Below are positions 18,970 through 27,807 of a DNA stretch of 64,000 nt, piece after piece. The stretch is from Pontibacter ruber. GTDB taxonomy: Bacteria > Bacteroidota > Bacteroidia > Cytophagales > Hymenobacteraceae. The stretch covers positions 248,001-312,000 of the forward strand of contig NZ_JALPRR010000003.1 in assembly GCF_023630205.1 (NCBI RefSeq), read 5' to 3'. Numbering within the stretch: position 1 is the stretch's first letter; each line of letters begins with the position of its first letter. The position numbers were made by a program, and so were the translations under genes. The notes beneath the pieces were generated by a model, which did no database searches, was not told where the DNA came from, and saw nothing but the letters and a program-made list of their open reading frames with translations.

Positions 18970-20478
18970 CTATCTTCCGTAGAGCTGCACCAGTTTCTTT
19001 AACTTTTTAGATTCCTGCTTCGAGAACTGCTCCGGCTTCAGACGCCAAGCCCAGTTGCCATCCGACGTGGAAGGCTTGTTCATGGTGGCCTCTGCCCCTA
19101 ATCCCAAAATATCCTGCACCGGAAGTATAGCTAGTTGTGCCACCGACATGTAAGCCAGCCACGCCATCACTTCATGTACATTCTGTTTGGATATTTCCTG
19201 CCGGCTGTAGTCGCGGAGGCGCCTTTTATCTCCGGCAGCTGCATCTTTCTCGTACCAGCCACGAACCGTGCTGTTGTCGTGTGTACCGGTATAGGCAATG
19301 CAGTTCGGAACGTACAGGTGGGGGGCATATATGTTTTGCGCCATGTCTTCCCCGAGGCCAAAGAGCAGCACACGCATGCCGGGCAAATCAAACTGCTCCA
19401 TCAGGTCGCGTACAGGTTTGTCGATGTCTCCCAGGTCTTCGGCAATGATGGGCATATCCGGGAAGCGCTCGCGTATGATGCTTAAGAGTTCGGCACCGGG
19501 CGTTTTCACCCACTTGCCGTTGATGGCTGTTTCCTCATCTGCCGGCACTTCCCAATAAGCAGAGAAGGCGCGGAAATGATCAAGGCGCAGCAGCCCGAAC
19601 AGCCGCAGGTTGTGCGCTATCCGTTGCACCCACCAGTCGAAGTTGTCTTTTTGCAGGGCTTTCCAGTTAAACACGGGAGTGCCCCAAAGCTGACCGGTCT
19701 CGCTGAAGTAGTCCGGTGGAACCCCTGAGACAGCGGTAGGAGCGCCTTCTTTATCCAGCTTAAAAATCTTCGGGTTAGCCCAGACGTCGGCGCTGTCGTG
19801 GCTCACATAAAAAGGCATATCCCCAATAAAGGTAATATCACGGGCTGCGCAGTACGCTTTGAGCTGTTCCCACTGGCGGTAGAAAAGAAACTGCAGCAGT
19901 TGCTCGTGCTCGATGTCTTCTGCGAGTTCCTCTGACAATTGTTTCAGACCCTGCTTTTTCCGGTTCCGGATCTCGTCGGGCCATTCGGTCCATTTCTGGT
20001 CAGCAAAGTGGTTCTTAAAGGCAACGTACCTGGAGTAGTCTTCGAGCCAGGCGCCATGCTCTTTTTTAAAATGCTCAAACTCCTGGCTTAACTTATGCGG
20101 AGCCGTACGCCGGTAGTTGGCAAAAACCTTTTCCCATAACCCTCTTTTGAAAATGGTCACCGGTTCATACTCAACCTTAGCGTCGCTGAACTTATGGGGC
20201 AGCTTCAGGTCCTCCTGTTCCAGCAGTCCGTCTTCTACCAGCAGCTCAGGGCTGATCAGGAGCGGGTTAAAAGCAAAGGCCGAATGGCTGCTGTAAGGCG
20301 AGTTGCCGTAGCCTACCTCCGTTGGGTTAAGCGGCAGGATCTGCCAGTACCGCTGCCCGGCTTCGGCCAGACGGTCTGCAAACTTATACGCCTCGGGACC
20401 CAGGTCACCGATGCCGAAAGGCGAGGGGAGGGAGGTGATATGCAATAAGATGCCGCTGCTGCGTTTTGGTATGATCAT
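18970..20478 (-). CDS. malQ: 4-alpha-glucanotransferase (amylomaltase, GH77)
   Basis: Transfers alpha-1,4-glucan segments between maltodextrins, releasing glucose. At 502 residues it is the short GH77 form without the CBM20 domains often found in Bacteroidota. Motifs: PTEVGYGNSPYSSHSAFA near the start, the nucleophile Asp in LRLDHFRAF, the acid/base Glu in IIAEDLG, and TGTHDNSTVRGW. It lies 114 bp downstream of treY, the widest gap in the run. That spacer is A/C-rich, with repeated AACGAA and AAAAAGTT words, so an internal promoter is possible. Its job here is probably to re-size maltodextrins for TreY and GlgE. Confidence 0.96.
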   Translation of the reverse strand: MIIPKRSSGILLHITSLPSPFGIGDLGPEAYKFADRLAEAGQRYWQILPLNPTEVGYGNSPYSSHSAFAFNPLLISPELLVEDGLLEQEDLKLPHKFSDAKVEYEPVTIFKRGLWEKVFANYRRTAPHKLSQEFEHFKKEHGAWLEDYSRYVAFKNHFADQKWTEWPDEIRNRKKQGLKQLSEELAEDIEHEQLLQFLFYRQWEQLKAYCAARDITFIGDMPFYVSHDSADVWANPKIFKLDKEGAPTAVSGVPPDYFSETGQLWGTPVFNWKALQKDNFDWWVQRIAHNLRLFGLLRLDHFRAFSAYWEVPADEETAINGKWVKTPGAELLSIIRERFPDMPIIAEDLGDIDKPVRDLMEQFDLPGMRVLLFGLGEDMAQNIYAPHLYVPNCIAYTGTHDNSTVRGWYEKDAAAGDKRRLRDYSRQEISKQNVHEVMAWLAYMSVAQLAILPVQDILGLGAEATMNKPSTSDGNWAWRLKPEQFSKQESKKLKKLVQLYGR

Positions 20479-20592
20479 AGTAGGGTAAAAGAATTTGGGA
20501 ATTAGAGAGCTAAAAAGTTAAAAAGTTAGTTGTATAGGCTTTAACGAACCCAACCGACTAATAACGAACAACTATAAACGAATAACCAGTAA

Positions 20593-23322
20593 CTAGCTTT
20601 CGGCAGTTAACAACGCCACCGGAAAAGTTTTAAGGAGCGTTGACAGAGAAAGTTTATTTTGTTCTGCCTTTACTTCTTCCTGTGAGAATGCATGCTGCCA
20701 TTGCTGGGGCAGATCAGCAGGCAGTTCTATACTTGTATCGCCCCAAACCTGTTCGCCTAACGGCAGCTCATCTTCTTTCACAAGGCTCGCCAGCAGGCCG
20801 GGTACCACCACCAGGCACCACTGCCCCTGGTAGTGCCGTGCAAATGCCATGGCATGGTTTTCCTTACTTCCTATCACAGTTAAAGGCAGGTAGTTGCCCT
20901 TGCTGAACAGTTCCTGCATTTGGCGGCGCAGGTGCAGGGTTTTGCTGAGCAGGTATAGTTTTACGCGTGCATCGGCAGGGTTTTGCAGTAATTGCTGGTG
21001 CAGTTGCTGCGGGTCGTTTTTTTCCTGCTGCCGGATCTCCTGCAGGTACTGCTGGCGCAGCTCGTAATCTACCGGCCGGCGGTTGTCCGGATCTACCAGA
21101 CTGTAATCCCAGAACTCGCAGCCCTGGTATACATCGGGCACGCCCGGGCATGTAAGTTTGAGCAAGGTCTGCGTCAGGGAGCTGAGCCAGCCGTAGTGCG
21201 CCACCCGTTTAAAGAAAGGCTTAAAGGAAGCCATGAACGCTTCGTCTTTTTGCAGCAGCTGTTTCGTCAGGCCTTTCAGCGCATCTTCATACTTCTCGTT
21301 CGGTTCGGTCCAGTTCGAGTTTGCTTTTGCCTCACGCAGGGCTTTAGGCAGAAACTCCTCCAGGCGCTGAATGAGTGTATCATCTACGTTGCCATCCATC
21401 GGCATCACCCCAAGCAGCGTCTGGAACAGGAAGTATAAATCGTTGCGCGTGATCTTAACCTCACGCGCATTCTTCTCTGCAATTTCCATCCATTGGGCTG
21501 CCTGCTTTTCCCACTCATCCGGTATTTCGCTCAGGGTGAACAGGCGGGTACGGGCATCTTCGCCCCGCTTGGTATCGTGGGTGGCAGTGGCGTTAAGCGA
21601 GTGCGGGTACGTCTCCAGTTTATACTTCATCCGCTCATGAAATTCCTCCCGGCTCAGGCTGAAGATAGCGGGGCTGTTGCCTACTTCGTTCAGGGCAATG
21701 AGGCGGTTATAGTTGTAGAAGGTCGTGTCTTCCACACCTTTGGCAGCCAACGGACCTGTAAACTGCTGGGTGCGCATCACAAAGTATAACTTCTGCTTCT
21801 TTCGCTCCTCATCTTCATGTTCGTTAGCCTCGAACAGGCTACGCAGGTGCATCAGGGCAGCTTCCGACTGTGGTGCACGCCTGCGTGCTTCTGCAAAGGC
21901 TTTATCAACGACTGGCAGCGCGCCCTCCGGCAACGGAAAGCTGCTGCCGTAAATGCGGTACACGGGGAAAGCGGCGAGCAACACGGTCAGGGCTTCACGT
22001 ACCTGTTCTTCCGGCTGCTCCTGCGGCATCAGGTTGCTGGTTTGCAGCAGGCGCAACAGGTTTTGCAGCTCGCCGCGCATGTGGTGCTCCAGGATGTAAC
22101 GCTTCTTTTCGAACACCAGATCTTCGTAATCCGGAGCTGCATCCGGCACCAGGTTCTGGTATACGTTGGTAAGCTTTTCTTCTCCATCCTGTGCAGTCAG
22201 CAGGTTGCTGACCCAGGCCAGGTAATCGTACCCGCTGTTACCTTGTATCGGCCAGTAGTCGGGCAGGTTTTCTTCACCTTCCAGTATCTTTTCCACGATC
22301 AGGTATACTTCCTCGCCGGCTAATTCGCGCAGCCGCTGCAGGTACGTGTCCGGGTCGTAGAGTCCGTCTACGTGGTCTACTCGCAGGCCCTGCACCAGTT
22401 TCTCATCGCAGAGCTGTTTAATAAGCCGGTGGTATTTGTCGAAGGAATCCTTGCGCTCCATGGCCAGGCAGATGAGCTCGTTCACCGTAAAAAAGCGGCG
22501 GTATCCCATCTGCTTTTCGGTGTCCTGCCAATAGCAAAGTATGAAATATTGCTGCTCCAGCAGCTCTTTCAACTTATTCTGATCGCTGTTTATACTTTGA
22601 AGCACCTGCTTTAATGCTGTCTGTAGCTCTTTGTGCAGGTGTAGTGTCTGGTGCAGTTCTGCGATGGCTTTTTTCCAGCCCTCTCCGTCTATAATATCGG
22701 ATTCAGTAACCATTTGCAGATGGTGCAGTTTAGCTTTAAGAGCTGCGCCGGCGGCTTCGGTTTCTGCTTTAGCTGCTACCTGGTTCAGCAACGTTTCGTA
22801 GCCAGCCAGGTTGAGCGGATAATTGCTGTCGAAATAGCTGATGCAGAAACCTTTATTTGTGAATTGTAGCTTGAGTTGTTCCTGTTCCAGCACCTTCTCC
22901 AGCGGCTCTCCTAAAAACGGCACCATTACTTTTCCTTTGAAGTCAGGATGGTTAAAGTCGATGTCGAAGAAAGTATAAAACTCAGACTGGGGGCCTTTTT
23001 CCAGCACATCCATCAGCCACTCGTTTTCCGGGCTGAACGCCATGTGGTTGGGCACGATGTCCTGTAGCCAGCCCATCCCAAGTTCCTGCACCTCTTTTGC
23101 CAACTCCTGGAATTCCTGCAGCGTGCCTGCTTCCGGGTTGATCTGGTGCGGGTTCGTAACGTCGTATCCGTGGGCGCTGCCGGATTTTGCACTGAAGAAA
23201 GGGGCCGCATACACGGTGCTGATTCCTAACTCTTTCAGGTAAGGAAGTATGCGCCGGGCATGCTCCAGTTTAAATTCAGGAGATATCTGTAATCTGTATG
23301 TGGATGAGGGAATATATACCAT
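20593..23322 (-). CDS. treY: Malto-oligosyltrehalose synthase
   Basis: GH13 enzyme that isomerises the reducing end of alpha-glucans to an alpha,alpha-1,1 bond, giving maltooligosyl trehalose. The 909-residue chain starts with STYRLQISPEF and HGYDVTNPHQINPE. The nucleophile Asp is in GLRVDHVDGL and the acid/base Glu in LIVEKILEGEE. Downstream are TATHDTKRGEDARTR, typical of TreY, and PDVYQGCEFWDYSLVDPDNR. It is 6 bp from the GH57/DUF3536 gene and one gene away from treZ, its obligate partner, so all three are co-transcribed. Confidence 0.97.
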   Translation of the reverse strand: MVYIPSSTYRLQISPEFKLEHARRILPYLKELGISTVYAAPFFSAKSGSAHGYDVTNPHQINPEAGTLQEFQELAKEVQELGMGWLQDIVPNHMAFSPENEWLMDVLEKGPQSEFYTFFDIDFNHPDFKGKVMVPFLGEPLEKVLEQEQLKLQFTNKGFCISYFDSNYPLNLAGYETLLNQVAAKAETEAAGAALKAKLHHLQMVTESDIIDGEGWKKAIAELHQTLHLHKELQTALKQVLQSINSDQNKLKELLEQQYFILCYWQDTEKQMGYRRFFTVNELICLAMERKDSFDKYHRLIKQLCDEKLVQGLRVDHVDGLYDPDTYLQRLRELAGEEVYLIVEKILEGEENLPDYWPIQGNSGYDYLAWVSNLLTAQDGEEKLTNVYQNLVPDAAPDYEDLVFEKKRYILEHHMRGELQNLLRLLQTSNLMPQEQPEEQVREALTVLLAAFPVYRIYGSSFPLPEGALPVVDKAFAEARRRAPQSEAALMHLRSLFEANEHEDEERKKQKLYFVMRTQQFTGPLAAKGVEDTTFYNYNRLIALNEVGNSPAIFSLSREEFHERMKYKLETYPHSLNATATHDTKRGEDARTRLFTLSEIPDEWEKQAAQWMEIAEKNAREVKITRNDLYFLFQTLLGVMPMDGNVDDTLIQRLEEFLPKALREAKANSNWTEPNEKYEDALKGLTKQLLQKDEAFMASFKPFFKRVAHYGWLSSLTQTLLKLTCPGVPDVYQGCEFWDYSLVDPDNRRPVDYELRQQYLQEIRQQEKNDPQQLHQQLLQNPADARVKLYLLSKTLHLRRQMQELFSKGNYLPLTVIGSKENHAMAFARHYQGQWCLVVVPGLLASLVKEDELPLGEQVWGDTSIELPADLPQQWQHAFSQEEVKAEQNKLSLSTLLKTFPVALLTAES

Positions 23323-23328
23323 GTGTTG

Positions 23329-25752
23329 TTATGCTTTCAGGTTTAGGCTGTCGTAAAGCGTTTGAAATTGTTTGCACCAGTTAAGAGAGGTGGGATCATT
23401 CAGTTCGCACCGCACTTCGTGTTCCTTGTACACGGTCTGCTTCATTCGGAAGGCAATGTTCTGGGCATGCCAGTAATCCGGCTCCAGGGGGGAGTTTTCC
23501 AGAGCACTTAGCAGCTCAATGATCAGCTGCATCAGTTCCTGGTTTTCCGGTTCCTGCTCCAGTTCTCTCATCAGGGAATCGACGCGCTGTGTCGCGTAGA
23601 AATTGATGGATTCGGTTTCGAGCTTAATGCCCATGCGCTGTACTTCGGCGTGCAGCTTCAGCAGTTCGTCAACATCCAGTTCTACGTCTATGAACACGTT
23701 CTGCATCCGGCTGTTTACCACGTATTCGATGGTAAGCTGCAGCGGGCGCGGCAGTTGCAAGCCAAAGTTTTTCATGGCCAGCATCAGCGGGTAGTTGTTG
23801 TCGTATACCTGCTTGAAATCGTTTTCGATACCCTGCATTGTGTTGGCCAGTACCTGGTCCAGTATTTTTCGCTGATCGTCTTTAAAGAGGTGCCAGAAAG
23901 AGTAGTTGTGCGACTCAAAGTGCTTGTCGAGCTGCATGATTACTTCGCTTACGCTGCCCTTGTCGAATGAGCTGGTCATTTCCTGTTCGAGCGCCTGGAA
24001 TGCCTCCGGGCTTACAAACTGGCGCACGCCTCCATACAACTGGTGGTCGCCGAGGTGCAGCACGGCAAAGGTAACTTCGGCCTCTTCCCAGGTTATCTTG
24101 GATCGGATGGTTGCCTTACCGATTGCCATGCGCTGCCGCCCGGCTTCAAGCCGCTTATACTGTTTAGAGGTGGCTTTATAACTGTAAAGATCCAGTTCCT
24201 CAGGGTACTTGGCGAAGAGCGAAGAAATAGCATAGTGTGCCCCTACACGGAGCAGGTCCAGCATGGTGGTTTTTACTACTTTGCGGTAAGCAACGCCCGC
24301 ATTCTCTTCCTCCTCTACATTGCTTTTTGCTTTTTCAAGTATGGCAATAAAGTTAGTCTCAAAATCCTGGCCGCTAAGCTCATGCGCCAGTTGCAGGGCA
24401 CGGGCGGCATAAAAGATATCCTGCATTGTTTCGATGCCCGTCACTTCGTCGAAGAACCAGCCACAACTGGTGTACATCAGCATGGTGTGGTACTGCATTT
24501 CCAGCAGGTTCAGGAACCGTATCTGCTGCGCTTTGTCCGATTCGATCTTGGTGTTGAAGTTGATGAACTCCAGTACGTTCTCCTCCGACCTATCCATGAT
24601 CACCTCGATGTACTTGTTACGCAAGCCCCAGGGATCATCTGCCAGTTTTAGCATTTCCGTTTCATAGAGCGGTGCAAGTTGGTCGCGCAGCCAGTCGAAG
24701 GCTTCGCGCAACGGACCCCGCCATTCCTGGTTCCATTCCGGGTGCGCGCCTGTGTTGCAGCCGCAGTTGCTACGCCAGCGCTCTACCCCATGCACGCAAC
24801 TCCAGGAAGAGTTCTCGACGATTTCGATCTCGTGCTGCGGCGGGTGTTTGACCAGGTATTCGCCGTACACTGTGCGCTGCGCCAGTTTCTCCTGCTCGAT
24901 GTGGTTGAGGGCATAGGAGAGGGCCATCTCACCGAAGCGGTGATGGTGGCCATAGGTTTCGCCGTCGGTGGCAATGTGCACCAGTTGCGGATCCTTGGAG
25001 TGGCTGCTGTAGCAACTTGTCAGGCGCTCTGCAAACTTATCACCGTTGCTAAGCAATCCCTCAAAGGCAATGCCCTGCGATACGGGCGCATCGTAAAAAA
25101 AGATAGCGATGCTTTTGCCCGATGGCAGGTTGCATAGGTAAGGCTTTCTGGAATCGATCTTACCCCCCGAGGCATTGTGCCACTCTTTGGTTCCGATCTT
25201 GCGCACGCGCTTTGCCTGGTAGGGCGACAGGATCGTGAATTTTATGCCGTGCTCTGCCAGCACTTCCAGGGTAGGGGAGTTTGCAGCGGTTTCGCTCAGC
25301 CACATGCCTTCGGGGTCGCGGCCAAACCGTTTCTTAAAATCATAGATTCCCCAGATTACCTGCGTGTGCATGTCGCGCTCGTTGGCCAGCGGCATGATCA
25401 TGTGGTTGTATACCTGGGCTAAGGCCGAGCCATGCCCGGAGTACTGGGCCTGACTTTCTTTATCTGCATCCAGAATGGCTTTGTAAGTATCCGGTGCTTT
25501 TTTAGCCATCCACTCCAGCAGCGTCGGGCCAAAGTTGTAGCTGATACGGGAATAGTTGTTCACGATATCCACGATCGTGCCCTCATGGTCGAGGATACGG
25601 GAAGCAGAATTCCGGGCGTAGCACTCGTCGTCGATGCGCTCGTTCCAGTCATGAAAAGGATGTGCTGACTCCTGTACCTCTACCTCGTTGAGCCAGGGGT
25701 TTTCGCGGGGTGGCTGGTAAAAATGCCCGTGTATGCAGATGTATCGGTTCAT
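23329..25752 (-). CDS. GH57-like glycoside hydrolase with DUF3536 domain
   Basis: An 807-residue protein with an N-terminal GH57 catalytic barrel (about 1-330) and a C-terminal DUF3536 helical region (about 500-790). GH57 signatures: IHGHFYQPPREN (motif 1), a candidate nucleophile Glu in EGMWLSETA (motif 3), and a candidate acid/base Asp in IATDGETYGHHH (motif 4). GH57 members are amylases, 4-alpha-glucanotransferases or branching enzymes. The specificity of the DUF3536 subfamily is not known to me. It is locked between treZ (5 bp) and treY (6 bp), which strongly implies alpha-glucan substrates and perhaps a debranching or disproportionating role for TreYZ. Confidence 0.9.
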   Translation of the reverse strand: MNRYICIHGHFYQPPRENPWLNEVEVQESAHPFHDWNERIDDECYARNSASRILDHEGTIVDIVNNYSRISYNFGPTLLEWMAKKAPDTYKAILDADKESQAQYSGHGSALAQVYNHMIMPLANERDMHTQVIWGIYDFKKRFGRDPEGMWLSETAANSPTLEVLAEHGIKFTILSPYQAKRVRKIGTKEWHNASGGKIDSRKPYLCNLPSGKSIAIFFYDAPVSQGIAFEGLLSNGDKFAERLTSCYSSHSKDPQLVHIATDGETYGHHHRFGEMALSYALNHIEQEKLAQRTVYGEYLVKHPPQHEIEIVENSSWSCVHGVERWRSNCGCNTGAHPEWNQEWRGPLREAFDWLRDQLAPLYETEMLKLADDPWGLRNKYIEVIMDRSEENVLEFINFNTKIESDKAQQIRFLNLLEMQYHTMLMYTSCGWFFDEVTGIETMQDIFYAARALQLAHELSGQDFETNFIAILEKAKSNVEEEENAGVAYRKVVKTTMLDLLRVGAHYAISSLFAKYPEELDLYSYKATSKQYKRLEAGRQRMAIGKATIRSKITWEEAEVTFAVLHLGDHQLYGGVRQFVSPEAFQALEQEMTSSFDKGSVSEVIMQLDKHFESHNYSFWHLFKDDQRKILDQVLANTMQGIENDFKQVYDNNYPLMLAMKNFGLQLPRPLQLTIEYVVNSRMQNVFIDVELDVDELLKLHAEVQRMGIKLETESINFYATQRVDSLMRELEQEPENQELMQLIIELLSALENSPLEPDYWHAQNIAFRMKQTVYKEHEVRCELNDPTSLNWCKQFQTLYDSLNLKA

Positions 25753-25757
25753 GGCAT

Positions 25758-27590
25758 TTAGGTTCTGCTTTGGAATATAACGAGCGATTCAGGCGGAAGT
25801 AGAAGCTTTCCGTTCTGCGGCCTGGTGTCGGCGGATTCCTCCCCGGAGCCGCCCCACCGGGCATCCGCCGAGTGCAGCAGGAGTTCAAGTTGCTGGCCGT
25901 TTTGCAATTGTGTTTCCTGTGGTTGTTTACTTATGTTAAACAGGCAGCGCAATTTTGGGTTGGTACCGGAGTAGTTCAGGTGAAGAACGCTTTCTGTATC
26001 ATCGAAGTATGCTTCGAGCTGCGATTTGTCCGGGTTTACAAGTATGGATTTACGCAGCTGGATGAGCGTTTTATAGAACTCCCGCAGCTGGTTCTGGTCT
26101 TCGTTTTTCTTATAGCTATGCTGCAGCCTTGATTGATTGAATGTCTTTTCCGACTGCGGGTCCGGTGCTTCTCCCTGCCAGGCAAAGGCAGAAAACTCTT
26201 CTTTGCGGCCCTTGCGTACGGCCTCCACCAGGTCTTCATCGGTGTGGCTTACAAAGAACAGGAACGGGTTCTCTTCCCCGTATTCTTCCCCCATAAACAA
26301 CATAGGAGTGTAAGGAGAAAGTAAGTATAAGCCAGCTATCACCTTCAGCATATCCGTCGATACCAGACTGGTGATGCGCTCGCCCAGCATGCGGTTGCCG
26401 ACCTGGTCGTGGTTCTGGGCACATACCACAAACTGTTTAGCCGGATTACTGGTAGCGTCGCTGCCAATGGTGCGCTTGCGGTATTCGGAATAAATGCCGT
26501 TGTAAATAAAAGAGTGCTTCAGTGCTTTTACCAGGTGCTCCGGCTTGCCAAAGTCAGCATAGTAGCCGTCTTTTTCGCCGGTAGCAAGCGTGTGGATCGC
26601 ATGGTGGTAATCGTCCATCCATTGCGCTGCCAGGCCGTAGCCACCCTGGGCTATCGGGTTGATCAGGCGCACATCGTTCAGGTCTGTTTCAGCGATCAGC
26701 AGATAGGGGCGGCCCTGTTGTTCCTCCAGTTGCTGAGCATGTTCCTGTAGTTCCTGCAGAAAATGCCTGGCACCGGTATCCAGTATGGCATGCACGGCAT
26801 CCAGGCGCAGGCCGTCTATGTGGTAATCGCGCAGCCACATCAGCGCATTCTGGAAAAAGAAATTGCGGACATGATCGGAGTGGGCATCGTCGAAGTTCAG
26901 GGCCTTACCCCAGGGCGTATTATACTTGTCGGTGAAATAAGGACCGAAATCGTTCAGGTAGTTACCTTCCGGACCCATGTGGTTGTATACCACGTCCAGG
27001 ATCACGGAAATGCCTTCTTTGTGGCAGGCATCCACCAGGCGCTTCAGACCCTCCGGGCCACCGTAGGAGTTTTGCACGGCAAACGGGAAAACACCATCAT
27101 ACCCCCAGTTGCGGCTCCCCGGAAACTGGGCTACCGGCATGATCTCAATGGCCGTAATGCCTAGGTCTTTCAGTTCTGGCAGTTTGTTTATCACTCCGTC
27201 GAAGGTGCTTTCTTCGGAGAAAGTGCCTACGTGCAGTTCGTAAATGATGAGTTGTTCCAGGGGCAGGCCTTTCCAGTTCTCATCGGTCCAGGCGAAGCTG
27301 CTATGGTCCACTACCTCAGAGGCTTCGTGCACACCTTCCGGCTGCGATTGTGAAGCAGGATCGGGGCGCTCGAGTTCGCCGTTTAGCCGGTACAGGTACC
27401 GTGCTCCGGGTGCAGCCTCTTCCGAAAGGCCGGTCCAGTAACCGAACGCTTCCCGCTGCAGGGTAACAGCTGCCTTATCTTTTGATGTGGTAAGTACGGC
27501 TTCTACGGTATCTGCCTCAGGTGCCCAGACAGTAAAAGTGGTGCCGCTATCTTTCGTGTATTTTGTCCCAATCTCTCTTAATATCGCCAT
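25758..27590 (-). CDS. treZ: Malto-oligosyltrehalose trehalohydrolase
   Basis: GH13 enzyme releasing free trehalose from the product of TreY. The 610-residue chain has an N-terminal CBM48-like domain (TTFTVWAPEADTVEAV), then the barrel with IEIMPVAQFPGSRNWGYDG and VVYNHMGPEGNYL. The nucleophile is in GLRLDAVHAI, the acid/base Glu in LIAETDLND, and CAQNHDQVGNR follows. It is the first gene of the minus-strand operon treZ-GH57-treY-malQ. It is divergent from glgE across a 217-bp spacer that must contain both promoters. Confidence 0.97.
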   Translation of the reverse strand: MAILREIGTKYTKDSGTTFTVWAPEADTVEAVLTTSKDKAAVTLQREAFGYWTGLSEEAAPGARYLYRLNGELERPDPASQSQPEGVHEASEVVDHSSFAWTDENWKGLPLEQLIIYELHVGTFSEESTFDGVINKLPELKDLGITAIEIMPVAQFPGSRNWGYDGVFPFAVQNSYGGPEGLKRLVDACHKEGISVILDVVYNHMGPEGNYLNDFGPYFTDKYNTPWGKALNFDDAHSDHVRNFFFQNALMWLRDYHIDGLRLDAVHAILDTGARHFLQELQEHAQQLEEQQGRPYLLIAETDLNDVRLINPIAQGGYGLAAQWMDDYHHAIHTLATGEKDGYYADFGKPEHLVKALKHSFIYNGIYSEYRKRTIGSDATSNPAKQFVVCAQNHDQVGNRMLGERITSLVSTDMLKVIAGLYLLSPYTPMLFMGEEYGEENPFLFFVSHTDEDLVEAVRKGRKEEFSAFAWQGEAPDPQSEKTFNQSRLQHSYKKNEDQNQLREFYKTLIQLRKSILVNPDKSQLEAYFDDTESVLHLNYSGTNPKLRCLFNISKQPQETQLQNGQQLELLLHSADARWGGSGEESADTRPQNGKLLLPPESLVIFQSRT

Positions 27591-27807
27591 AAAATACGCT
27601 GTTATACATAGCAGCTATTAACTCGCTAACAGCTGTTTTGGTTGTCTGCTTTTAGGTATTTGTAGTACCCTGAGGGCTTATCGTCACTAATGTAACGGTA
27701 AGGGTTGCCCTTGCGTTAGTTAGGGTTTTACTGGTTAAATAAATATTGTCCGTAACCTATTTTATATAGTGCAGTAACTACACTATCCAAAGGACAAAAC
27801 AGACTAC

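Noticed and set aside
20479..20592. Possible CRISPR-like direct repeats (AACGAA, AAAAAGTT)
   Set aside because: The units are only 6-8 nt, irregularly spaced and low-complexity. There are no spacers or cas genes.
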